A program made the translations under genes and the position numbers. From Asterias amurensis (taxonomy: Eukaryota; Echinodermata; Asteroidea; Forcipulatida; Asteriidae), in the NCBI RefSeq assembly GCF_032118995.1, contig NC_092656.1, positions 19,240,965 to 19,304,964 of the forward strand: a DNA stretch of 64,000 nucleotides. The letters run 5' to 3'. How positions within the stretch are numbered: the first letter of the stretch is position 1; the number at the start of each line of letters is the position of its first letter. Under the pieces are notes generated by a model. It worked only from the letters and a program-made list of their open reading frames with translations. It had not been told where the DNA came from and searched no databases. Shown here piece by piece: positions 13,401 to 25,400 of this stretch.

Positions 13401-16400
13401 ACCTCTCTTAAAATATTATTCAATGAAATGCTTTACTTTTTGAGAAAACATTAAAACAATTATCAATTCTCAACATCGAGAATTACGGATTTGTAGTAAA
13501 CACACGTCATAACACGGCGAAACGTGCAGAAACAAGGGTGGGTTTTCCCGTTATTTTCTCCCGACTCCAATGACCGATTGAGCCTAAATTTTCACAGGTT
13601 TGTTATTTCATATAGAAGTTGTGATACACGCAGTGTGGGCCTCTGGACAATACTGTTTACCGAAAGTGTCCAATGGCTTTTAACTCATATGTAAAACTAA
13701 ATTAATTAGCTCTTTTGTAATATCACAGCTCTCTGGTATTGTACTTACTCAATTTCAACAAGTTGATACAACCAAGTCTCTGGAAAGTAGGATCTGATAG
13801 TCGGCCCAGCAGCATCACTTTCAGCTCCTTTCATCACAGCCCCTTCTATAGCAGAGTCCTCCATCATCGCCATCGCCATCATCGGCATCGCCATCATTGG
13901 CATTGCCATCATCACTTCACCACCATCATTTTGAGCTTCCCCTCTAAAATCTGAGGAGGAATTCATCATTTAATCTCTTTTAGGGCTCATTTATTTTTTT
14001 TACGACACACAACACAATGTCCACAGATTTACTTCTTACACGGATAATGAAGATAGAAAGCTCTCCTTTAAATATTACTTGCGGAGGTGCTGTAGTTTTT
14101 GAGAAACGAGTAAAGCAATGTCCCAAAGAAAAAAATTCACCTTAGGAGATGAAAATTATTTCAGCATATACAACGTATTTACCAGTACTGGTATTTTTGC
14201 AACTATCCATAAAACATCACTTTGTGGTTTTTGCTTTTTTTTTTTCAAAAACTTCATGACTAATGAAGCTGAAACTTCTACAGTTAAATTATATTACGTA
14301 CATCTTCATTTACAGTAAGTAGGGATTCATGTCATGGCCAAACAACTTGATTTAAGCCGTGACACTTGTGTCCTATAAGCAAGACACTTGACCATTGCTT
14401 CGTCCTTCGGATGGGATGTAAAGCCGTTGGTCCCATGTGTTGTGTAACGCATGTAAAAGAATCCAGTGCACTTGTCGACAAGAGAAGGGGTTCGCCCCGG
14501 TGTTCCTGGCTGTGGCTGCTTAATGCGCCGTAGCACCTTGTAAACCCTTATAAGGTGCTCAATAATTGGGTCTCCTAATTCATTACTGCAATAACCTATC
14601 TTTCTGAGAGTTTGTATATACTCAGCGCCTTGAGTACCTTGTTTGGTAGATACGTGCGCTATATAAGACTTCGATATTATTATTATTAATATTATTTTTT
14701 ACAAATGTATCAAAACCCACTAAAGGCACTGGATCTGTTTGATAGATGTCAAAAGAACAGTCTTCTCACTTGGTGTATCCCAACATATGCATAAAACAAC
14801 AAATATGTGAATATCTGGGCTCAATTGGTCATCGGAAGCTCCAAGAAAATAACGAAAGAATGTGCACAAATTGTTGTGCTTTCAGATGCATGAGAAAGGC
14901 TTTAGGTCTGACATATTAAAATAATCTAAACTTACACATGTACGGGTTAACCTCAGGACAAGGTGCAGTGTCTACTTTGAGGTTGGTCAGATACACAACA
15001 CCTAAATCCTGAAAAAAAAATCACAAAAAGACAAGCTTTGGCAAAAGTTTACTGACACTTGAACGTTTCTAAAATGAAGTATTAAAGGGCCCAGCAGCCG
15101 ATTTCACGAACGCTAGGATTAATCCTATCTCGAGTTAGGACGAGTAACCCGTCCTAACTTAGGATGGATTTTATGCATCCTAACGTCTTCGGATACGAAA
15201 ACTGAACTCGTCCTAAGATTTATCCTCAGTTAGGAGAAATGGTGAAATCGACGGCTGGCAAATCAGGTCAGTTGAAAAAATATCAATTTAGAAGCGATGT
15301 AAAGGGGCCAGAGGTCAAATATGCCAGAAATACATAACAGAGAAAGATGAAATGTCTCACTTTAAAAGCCTGAGAGGCGTCGTTGAGATTTTGCGGTGGC
15401 ATATAACCTCTAAACATTCCCCCTCCGCTGCTACATCTTGAAGGTTCCGCAGAGCCACCCTCCGATGAGAGTTGTAGCCCCTCAAGTGCCTCAAACACCT
15501 ACAAATAAAGAGACAGTCATATCTAAATACTTTCATTCTCTTCAGGGCCTAATTTCACAAAACTGTTAAGCAGAAGATACTGCTTAGCAAATTTCTATGC
15601 TAAGCAAAAGATTGGGGTGGGGCACCAGTCACAACAATAATATAGACTTTATGGACTCTACGCCAGTACCAGTTTCTGCTAACACATATTTGTCTGTGCT
15701 TAGCAGGGTTTTTGTGCTTACAGGCTTTATGTAATTGGGCCCATGTGTGAGACCACTTTGTCTGGGGGTACGGGAGAAGGAGCAGAGAGGGTGAGGGGGG
15801 CCTTCTTTGGGGAACAGGGAGTGAAGAAGGGGGTCACAAACTCTCCCACAACTTCCTCAATCTGCCCTTCTTAAATATTATACAAACTCATATTTCAATC
15901 TTGGCAGACCATTATGCGATGCCTTCAAACAGCTGTTCTGACTCTGTCAGAGTTCTGCTTACGAGCATTACACAACACACAGGACGTACTGCTTTACGTT
16001 TCATCCAAAAGACAAAGCAATCATGGTTAAAGACAGTGGACACTATTGGTAATTGTCAAAGACCAGTCTTCTCACTTGGTGTATCTCAACATGTGCATAA
16101 AATAACAAACCTGTGAGCTCAATCGGTCGTCGAAGTTGCGAGATATTAATGAAAGAAAAAAAACCTTGTCACATGAAGTTGTGTGCGTTTAGATGCTTGA
16201 TTTCGAGACCTCAAATTCTAAACTTGAGGTCTCGAAATCAAATTCGTTGAAAATTACTCCTTTCTCGAAAACTATGCCACTTCAGAGGGAGCCATTTCTC
16301 ACAATGTTTTATGCCATCAACCTCTCCCCATTACTCGTCACCAAGTAAGGTTTTATGCTAATAATTATTTTGAGTAATTACCAATAGTGTCCACTGCCTT

Positions 16401-19400
16401 TAAGTGTCCAACTTAACGATACATGTTTCAATACAAGGACTCAAACCCACACTCTGCTAATCAGAAACATCAGAGCTTGAGTTCGGTGCTCTTGACTGCA
16501 AAGCAATGACCCTCCCAACGAAGAATTACCTTCTTTTTTGTAAGTCGGTTGTCACCGCCCAAAAGATGGACGCTCTTATCAACGACACCGAACGCACATA
16601 GGGAGGACGCTTTGGCTCGGACCGACAAGACGGCACTATCTCCAGGTGCTGCTGTCTCTTCATCGAACGAAACATCCACCTAAACGACAGAGAAATTCAT
16701 CAAACAAAACACTGAAATAAATTTTAATAATATTAATCATAATAACTACTTTTTATAAAGAGCATTTAACAGTAACTGTATCAATGCATTTCACATTAGT
16801 GCCCTGCTCTTTGCTAGACAGACTCATGCATGTGGTTTCACAAATTCTTCAATCCCCACCCGATACTGTTTTTTTCCTAGTTGGAGGTTATCCCAAACCA
16901 AAATCTAAAACTGACATTCCATTTACTCTTTGGGGGGGGGGGAGATTAAGCGTATCCTGGCAGGTGCCTGCCTTTGCACGATACACAATGGAAAGTTAAG
17001 GTGCATAAAAAGTCAGTGGCCTAACAAACACCAACAAAATTGAAAACAAACTTAAGTTATTCTGGCTTTTAAAATATGCCAAAATATGTTGTGCAGGTAA
17101 ACATCCGACGTGTTGAACACATATCATTATGAATTGAGGGGGGGGTGGTCAGTGTCTCCATAAAATGATGCTTCTTTTGGCTCTTCCATTTTCGAGCCCG
17201 AACTTAAAATGAATCCACCAGAAAGAAAAAAACTTTCCCCTAAATATACCTCATTCTGAAACACTTCCTCCACGGAAATCGTAATGGTATCTGCTACGAC
17301 CTCTCCATCTTCCCTTATATAATAAACCATGACAGAAACAGCGGGTGCCATCTCATATAAGATTCGGATCTTGCGTCTCGTGGTCTTGGACTGCCCCTTG
17401 TTTAGGATGTTGACTGGGATGTCTGTTACTTCCATGTTGGTCCGAGTAGGATACTCTGCAAATAATAACAAAGAAATACTCTTCAAAGTTTGACAAATAT
17501 TTCTAATAACTAGAATCTGCTGCAAATAAAAACAAAAAAAATGCTCTTAAAATTTTCACTATTATTTCTAAGAACTAAGATATTCTGCAAATACAAACAA
17601 AGAAATGCACAAAGTTTTACAATTCTTTATATTTACTATGATATTCTGCAGAAAAATATAAAAATTCTCTTCAAAGTTTTACAACTATGTCTAAAAATAC
17701 GGACATTCTGCACACACAAAAATCAAGCGAGAATAAGTGGTATGTCAACCTGGGTCGTTTTTCATTTTTATGTTTTTTTTTTTAATTTGAAAAGAGCATA
17801 ATCTATGACTAAATACTCTTAGTATAAGTTGTTTTAAAATCGAGTTGCTCCTTGAAAATAAATCTGCATGTTTTCTTTCAATGCAATTTTAACCCATTTT
17901 TGGTGACATCGTTCAAACTATAGTGACTTTTGAGGCATTCTTCACTTCACTACCAAAGAGTATAACCAAAATAACAACATTGAAGATACGAGGTCCTTTA
18001 TTAGAGCTTTAAGAACACATCATAATCTCTTGTCTGACCTTTCCTGCCATATTTATCAGTATCTACGGGGTACACGCCTTGGGTTCCTGGGCGTCTGAAG
18101 CCATCAATGTCCTCTGGTGGAATAATGGACTCAACAGAAAGCAGAATGTTTCCACGAGACATCATCTAAAGACAGCAACAACAAAATCAATCAATTACAT
18201 CTATATCAGAGATAAGTAAACAGAACAACCAAACATCTTTTTCCCGCTTTCTCCAATCGAAAAGGCACTTTCACTTACAACAAATTTTGACACTGCATAG
18301 CGTTACTTTGGAATCAGTTATGATAAGTGCGCAAGTATACTTCAAATCATTAAACATTCATGGCTTACAAATCTAGCCAGTCTACTCTAATCATGGTGAT
18401 AACCATCAAGCAAACACTGGTTTAATGAAAACATGGACTTCAACCAACCTCTCCTCCCCCCCCCCACCCCCACCCCCCTAGTTCTCACAAAATCAGAATT
18501 TAGCTAAAGTAAGGCCATGTAAGAAGTGCCGGCTACAGCTAGGACTATGGCTAGATTTCCGCATCATCATGCGTTGAGGTATAGGACATCCTTATAGCAA
18601 CACCCTTTTAGCAACAGCCGTAGCCGTAGCTGTAGACGCTAATTCGGATACTGCCTAAGATGTGTATTAGTTGAGATGGATTGTCTTTAAGAACTGACCA
18701 CAGTGTGCAAGTAGACTCCATTATATTCTGGTTTATCACTAGTCAGATGAATGGTAAGAGACTGGAAACTGTTGACTCCAGCCGTCTCCAGAACGGGATC
18801 AATGTGAAGGAAGCTGTTCGAAGGTGAGATTTGCGGCTGTGCAGAATCGTAGGCAGTGGGGTCTTCGATGCCGTGAGTTCCACCATTCTTTGGATGCCAT
18901 GTTGATTGGCGGAAGTAGCCTTTTGAAACAGCCTAGTGTCAAGAGAGAATCAGGGTAAAGACAGGGTCATTGTTTGGTTTTTATCACCAAAACTCACATT
19001 TTTGTGCAAAATTATAAAGAAAGATACCATCTATTTACTTGTGAAAGTTTCAGTAGAATATGGTGTGTACCTGTTCACTGATTATAAAGATCAAAGCATG
19101 AGAATTATCTTCTCAACAAAGATTGTATACGCTTTTTGTTTAAGCTTGCAAACAAAAATTATTTATAAATTATTTGGTTTTTGGATGTACTTGTGGCTGG
19201 CTCTGACCAAACCCTAAACTTTGATCCAATTTTCGAAAGTAACATTTTGTTATAGTTTAATTCATTTGATTTTCTTTACTGCATTCTGCCTGACAATTAT
19301 TCCCACATCACTCCAGTGTTTTATACTTTATGAGGATTAAGTGACAGGCATATATACCCCAGTGCCCAAGAGCTTCTTAGTTTCTCCACGGAGCAGAGAA

Positions 19401-22400
19401 CCATTAAGAATCTAATATTGTTCAAACTTAACACTTAACCGAAAGAAATTACATTAACCAACAGATTACAGCTTTACTCACCTTAAGATTGACGCTCTTT
19501 GAACCGCTAGGAATTGTCGTGACTGAGAAGAAAGCCATTCCTTTGGCATCACTGATGACCGTCTCCTTAAAGATACTCACACCGTCTGCTTCTATATTGA
19601 TTTCTGATTTAGTATCAGCGAGAGGTTTATCACTAGGGTCGGTGAACAAAAGCTACAAATTCAAAGGAATGAGAGTCATTAATTCATCATTTTAAAACGC
19701 ATGAGGCTTGGGTAAGCTTTAAGCATGCGTACGTACGACACCAATATTGAATTTCTATGATTGATTCGTAAAGCGCATACGTATTAGACTATTGCATGCG
19801 TGTACCATGGGACGGTCTTTTAGGCATGCACTTCACAAAGCAATCATGGATCTGTATGCGTATTTACACAGTGCGTGAATACTTGCGCTTGCTAAACGGC
19901 AAAAATGGACCAGTAAGAAATCAGCTCTCAATCATGAATCAGGCATGCAACTGCCCGGTGGAAAAAAAAAAGGGCGAAAGATTCACAGGCACACTGCAAA
20001 TGCAGAGCGAGGCAGCCGAAACGCCATGGGACATGAGACCCACAAGGGTACCCTAGAAAATGTTGAGGTTTATTATTCTCTGAGGTGCATTGTTAGCATG
20101 TACTAGGCTTATTTTACATTATTGTAATTGTACATTGTTGTTGCCAGGCATGTAATAGGATACAATAAAATATATGTAAAAATGTTTTTTTTTTTCTTTT
20201 GTTCTTATTATTATTTTAGCGCCAATCAATTTAACTCAAACAGAAACGCGGAAAAGTTGCATGCCTGATGAATATGTAAAAACATTGAAGACATTTTAAA
20301 ACTTTATACTCACCGCTCCAGAGTACGAAAGTCCTGGCTTGAACGTTGAAGGTGCAGAGAACTCCAGATTAAAAGGTTTTTTAACAATCTTAGTTGAGTC
20401 ACTCGTTTTCAACATTATATGCTCTGAAATCAAAATGCATTTTAAAGTTTTGTTGTAAAATTCAACTACAGTATTTATTGTTTTCAACATGGTAAGAGTT
20501 GAAGGGCCATGAGAGATGTATTTTAGAATGTGAGCTTTATAAACCCATACTTTATTATTATTTTGTTATATATTATATATCAAAGTTAACCATGAACTTA
20601 ATGTAAGGGGAGCCGAGGGCACTACAATATTTAGTTGGCACAGGTTCAATTTTTTAGGCAGATGGCTCATTGATTTGTCTTAGCTTGAACTGTCAGCAAC
20701 AGTCAGTTATTCACATAAGAAGATGAGAAACATTAATGACATTGATAAATATCAATACAGGAAAATTATACATGATAAAAACAACACTTAGTTCAGAATG
20801 CACAAGCCTTAAAGGTCTCCTCACATTAAGATTCCGGTACAAATTCAAATGGCCTTGCCCTTTCCTCATGAGCACCTTAGCAACAGTCAGAGTCAAAGCT
20901 GCAGCCATAGCCTTAACTGCTACTCCGGACCCGACTTTAAACAATACTAGTCACCATTGTGTTAAAGGCACTGGACACTATTGGTAAATTCTCAAAATAG
21001 TTGTCATCATAACAGAGCAATAGAGAGCTGTTGATAGTATACAACATAGTGAGAAACGGCTCCCTCTGAAGAATCAAAGTTTTTGAGAAAGAAGTAATTT
21101 CTCACTAAAATATTTCAATTAAATTCGAGACCTCAGCTGAGGTCTCGAATTCAAGCATCTGAAAGCACACAACTTGTGCGACAAGGGTGTTTTTTGCTTC
21201 AAGTATTCTCTCGCAGCTTCGACGACCAATTAAGTTTTCAGAGGATGGTTATTTCATACACTTTGTTATAATACACCAAGCGAGAAGACTGGTCTTTGAC
21301 AATCACCAAAGGTGTCCAGTGCCTTTAGCGGACAAACCAACACACTTACCTGTTGAAGCCTCCTCAAACGTTGCTTCTAGATGTAGTTTAGCGTTCCAGA
21401 TACTATAACTACTTGACATCAAGTCCAGTTTAGTCATGTCTACCTCAAACGTGAAACATCCGTCTTTGGCCTAGAAAGTTAATTCAGTCCAAATCAATCA
21501 CATTAAAATGGAGTAGTAACTACATTTAAAAACTAATTGCGAGTTCGAGTCTGAGAGTTTACTTGTGTTTCTGAGCAAGACACTTTACTGAAATTGCTTC
21601 TCTCCACCCAGAGGAAAATGGGTACCTGTGAGGGCAGAGATGGTTTTTGTGGTTGGTTTAGCTTAGTGCGCTACATGTTTGATGGCACAGGCTGTATACT
21701 CCACAGGGAGCACAGATGGTTTAAGGAATGAAATGGTCCAGTGATCAGGGTAATAATGTTGGAAGCGCTTTGAGACATGGTGTATCAAGCGCTATATAAA
21801 ACCGCATAACATTATTATCATTAAATCACTTGTCAAAATAATAACTTCTTCTGCCTTTACCTCAGCAGATGTTTCCACACTCTTGTCTGGGTAGTTAAGT
21901 ACGCCAACTTTCAAAATAATGGAACCAACCACCGGCTGGCCATGGGTATACCTGATGGGTGAAAAAATCAAGTCCTTCATTAAAAACATGTTAATAAATC
22001 CAAAAACAATGAAGCATTGTGACAGAGCAGTCAAGCGCATCAGACTCAACATCTGGAGCATCTGATCAGCAGAGTGGATGGTCAGAAAAATGCTTCGGAA
22101 ATATTTATTGGGGCATGTATCCAAGTTTTCCATCGACAAGATATTTTATTACAAAAACAGGGTTTGAATAGACAAATCTTTCTGATCAGCGAGTGAGACC
22201 AATTTCATAGAGCTGCTTAAGAAAAAAAATAAGCTAAGCTCAAATCAATTATGCTTACCAAGGTTCAATGTCACATGTACCATCTGTGCCAAGTCCTGAT
22301 CATTTCTGCTTACTAAGAAACAGTCAATCAATATTTTCTACTGAAGCAGAGCTATAAAATTGGCCCCTGAACATGAATAAAAATGGCTGATTACCTTCCA

Positions 22401-25400
22401 CAGACTACAACACTAATCTGCTCAACATCCACCACAACGTAGTCAGGTCCTTGTACCATCACTTCATACTTGGGTAAAACTGAAATAATACATAAAAAGG
22501 AAAACAGTTAATCTTAATTACGTCATATTATTAAATTTAATTTTATTGCTTTCTTAGATTTCAATTATGGATTATATTTTCTGCTTGGACACAACCGTTC
22601 CAGATTTTCAAAAATGCTTCCCCCTATTTGAAATGAAATTTTCACGGGTTATTTTTATTATATTATCCAAATTTATGTGCAAAAAAATCAAACGGTTAAA
22701 ATATAATACGGTCCAAGGGCATGCCTTTAAGAAAACTTTGGTAAGTCAGTCAGTCCCACCGTTAATAACTCACCGTACTCTCCAACCGTAAATTTCTGAC
22801 TGAAATCTCTGTTATGATGAAGAACTTTAATCGTCCACTCTCCTTGAGTGGGATTGGTTGATAGTTTCATCGTCTCATCGATCAGTCCCTGGTTTGTTTC
22901 GACACCTAACCACTGGGCCATATGAACGCCTCCTGGTGCCTCAATCCAAATCTTATCCACCTGAGCGGGACATTGATGTCAAGATTAATAACAGCTAGAG
23001 TTAGAGTAAGAGTTAAAAATTTATTGTCCACATAAAAAAAACAGTTTGGTTTCCAAGAGTAGACCAACATTTAGTTAGAAAAAATCATTTATCAACAACG
23101 AAACACAGATTAAAAGGACAGAAACATCACATTGATGTCAAGATTAATTACAGCTAGAGTTAGAGTTAAGATTTTATTGTCCACATCAAAAAACAATCTA
23201 GAAGTTTGGTTTCCAAGAGTAGAACAAATATTTAGTTTAAAAAAAATAATTAATCAACAACGAAACACAGATTAGAAGGACCGAAACATCACCCTCAAAT
23301 AAAACATCCGCCTATAAAGCCTTGACAACTCACCTCACTTATGTCAGGTCGAAGGTCAGGATGCAAAGTCAGAACTCGGAAATGTACTATACACAAATAA
23401 TATGGAGAATGAAGAGGAAGAAAGTAATTGGATAGAACATTAAAGGTATCAACTTTCATACTCTAATTTGGGGAAATTTCCTCATTATACCAATCTGTCC
23501 AAGAATGATATTAAAAGATCACCAACTTCAAATTTGATTACACCAAGTTTGACCATAGTACAGTTGGTTGCGTCAGTTCGTGAAACCTGCGACGATGTGA
23601 TACCTAGGCTAGAATTTTCTCAGTCTTACCATTTTGGCCTGCCTTGTACATCGGCTTGTCTGTCTCGATGAAGGTCTCAGTGTAGCAAGCATCTAGGTAT
23701 ACCTTGATCTTCTTGACGATTTCAAACTCCTCGCATTGCATGAGGGTTCTCTTGGCATACATGACCAGGGTGACGGTCTTCCGGGGTGAATCACTGGGTT
23801 TAAGCTGTGTCAGTTCAAACAATTAATTAGACCAAATAAGAATTCAAATCACTGAAAGGTATGACAAGTACAAATACTCAAGGTTCGAACCTTGCATTTT
23901 GCCTTTAAAGGAACACGTTGCCTTGGATCGGTTGAGTTGGTCTTTGAAAAGCGTTCGTAACCGTTTTTTTATATAATGCATATGGGTAGAAAGATGTTGT
24001 AAAAGTAGAATACAATGATCCACACAAACATGCCTCAAAATTGCACGGTTTTCCTTTTACCTCGTCGACTAACACGGTCGGCCATTTATGGTTTGACTCC
24101 CATAAATGGCCGACCGTGTTAGTTCGCACAGTAAAAGGAAAACCACAAAACTTGTGTGGATCATTGTATTCTACTTTTAAAACATCTTTCCAACCATATG
24201 CATTTTATAACAAACGGTTACAAACGCTTTTTATAGACCAACTCGACCGATCCAAGGCAACGTGTTCCTTTAAATACAGCGTTCCGCCGGCTGAACGCCA
24301 GTTAAAACACCTAAGGACCGGTGTAATTTCACTTCATATGGCATAAAGCAGGTGCATGCCTTTCTCACTGTCAAATAAAATAAATCACACCTCCTTCCTT
24401 TATAAGTATGGAAGTTTTTGAAATTGAGAAAATAGAAGTAGCTGTTGCAAACAACTTACCAATTAAATGGACCGGTGGTATAAATGCAAACAGTAGTTCA
24501 TGACCTGATGTTTCGACCCTAGCAGAGTCTTTCTCAAAGGCTGAACGACAACACAACAAACATGAACAGGTAACTATAGTGATTGCTTTGTTTCACTTAG
24601 TTGCCTGTTCATGTTTGTTGTGTTGTCATTTTAGCCTTCGAGAAAGACTCTGCTTGGGTCGAAACGTCAGGCCTTTACAAAAAAAAATATAAAAAATGTT
24701 TTCTTCCAGAAATGTATTTACATTTGTAGCCTACTACTCACATGAACATCCAAGCAGCCACATGGAGTACTGAAAGTCTCCAGCTTAGAAGTGCCAACAG
24801 ATTTATCATCCTTGTCCAAAACAGAAAATTGGACGTCAACTGGCTGTGTGAAATTGGTAAAGGTGAGGAAGACTTTCTCGTGACCGCCGGCACACATTAC
24901 TTTGGGAGCAATGGCCAAATAACCTGCTCCGAAAGCTCTGAAATTAAGCAGAGAAGTTTAGAAGTTAAATTTATCATTTTCAAGTTGTTGTTTTTTTACA
25001 ATCAGGTCTTGTAGTAAACGCCTGTCTTTCCCTTCCTGGCCTCTTCCTGATAACAAATTTGGTCTTACTGAAGTTTACTCCTAGATTCCTAGAACTATAG
25101 TATGAGATTCCTTCCGCTATCGTCTCCAAACAGAACAGAACCACATATACCATAGTTCTAGGAGTAACTGAACTGAAGTTGTCTTACTTTGTACTTTAAC
25201 TAATCTACCATTTATTTACAGGATATTTTCATTTGTAGGCTAGCCACGTCCATGTGGCCTCAGGAACCTTCATAAATGTATACTGTACAGTGTGAAAAGA
25301 ATTCAAAGACAAGCAGCTCGCTTCACCATAAATAATTACAGCAGAACACCAGGTACAGCCACGTACGACCAGTATACTCAAAGAACTTGGCTGGAAATCA

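Larger units (their letters stand above)
12108..18932 (-). other. CD109: CD109-like exons 11-18: middle domains and bait-like region
   Basis: Coding exons: 18699-18932, 18039-18165, 17250-17455, 16530-16679, 15361-15498, 14936-15008, 13749-13950, 12108-12336. Exons 11 and 12 use GTCAGT/GTCAGA donors. Exon 14 carries [17 protein letters not shown], typical of the domain before the bait segment. Exons 15-17 are the variable bait-like part: [16 protein letters not shown], a CPEVNPYM stretch, then a Met/Ala/Pro-rich run. Exon 17 ends with [12 protein letters not shown], the conserved family motif, which fixes the alignment. For the exon 16/17 junction I used ATGT|GTAAGT and CTCCTCAG|ATTTTAG, because the other local AG gives a frame break or weaker sites. 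Confidence 0.85.

Noticed and set aside
13739..13954. Plus-strand His-rich frame
   Set aside because: It is the antisense shadow of CD109-like exon 17 (the Met-rich run read on the other strand).
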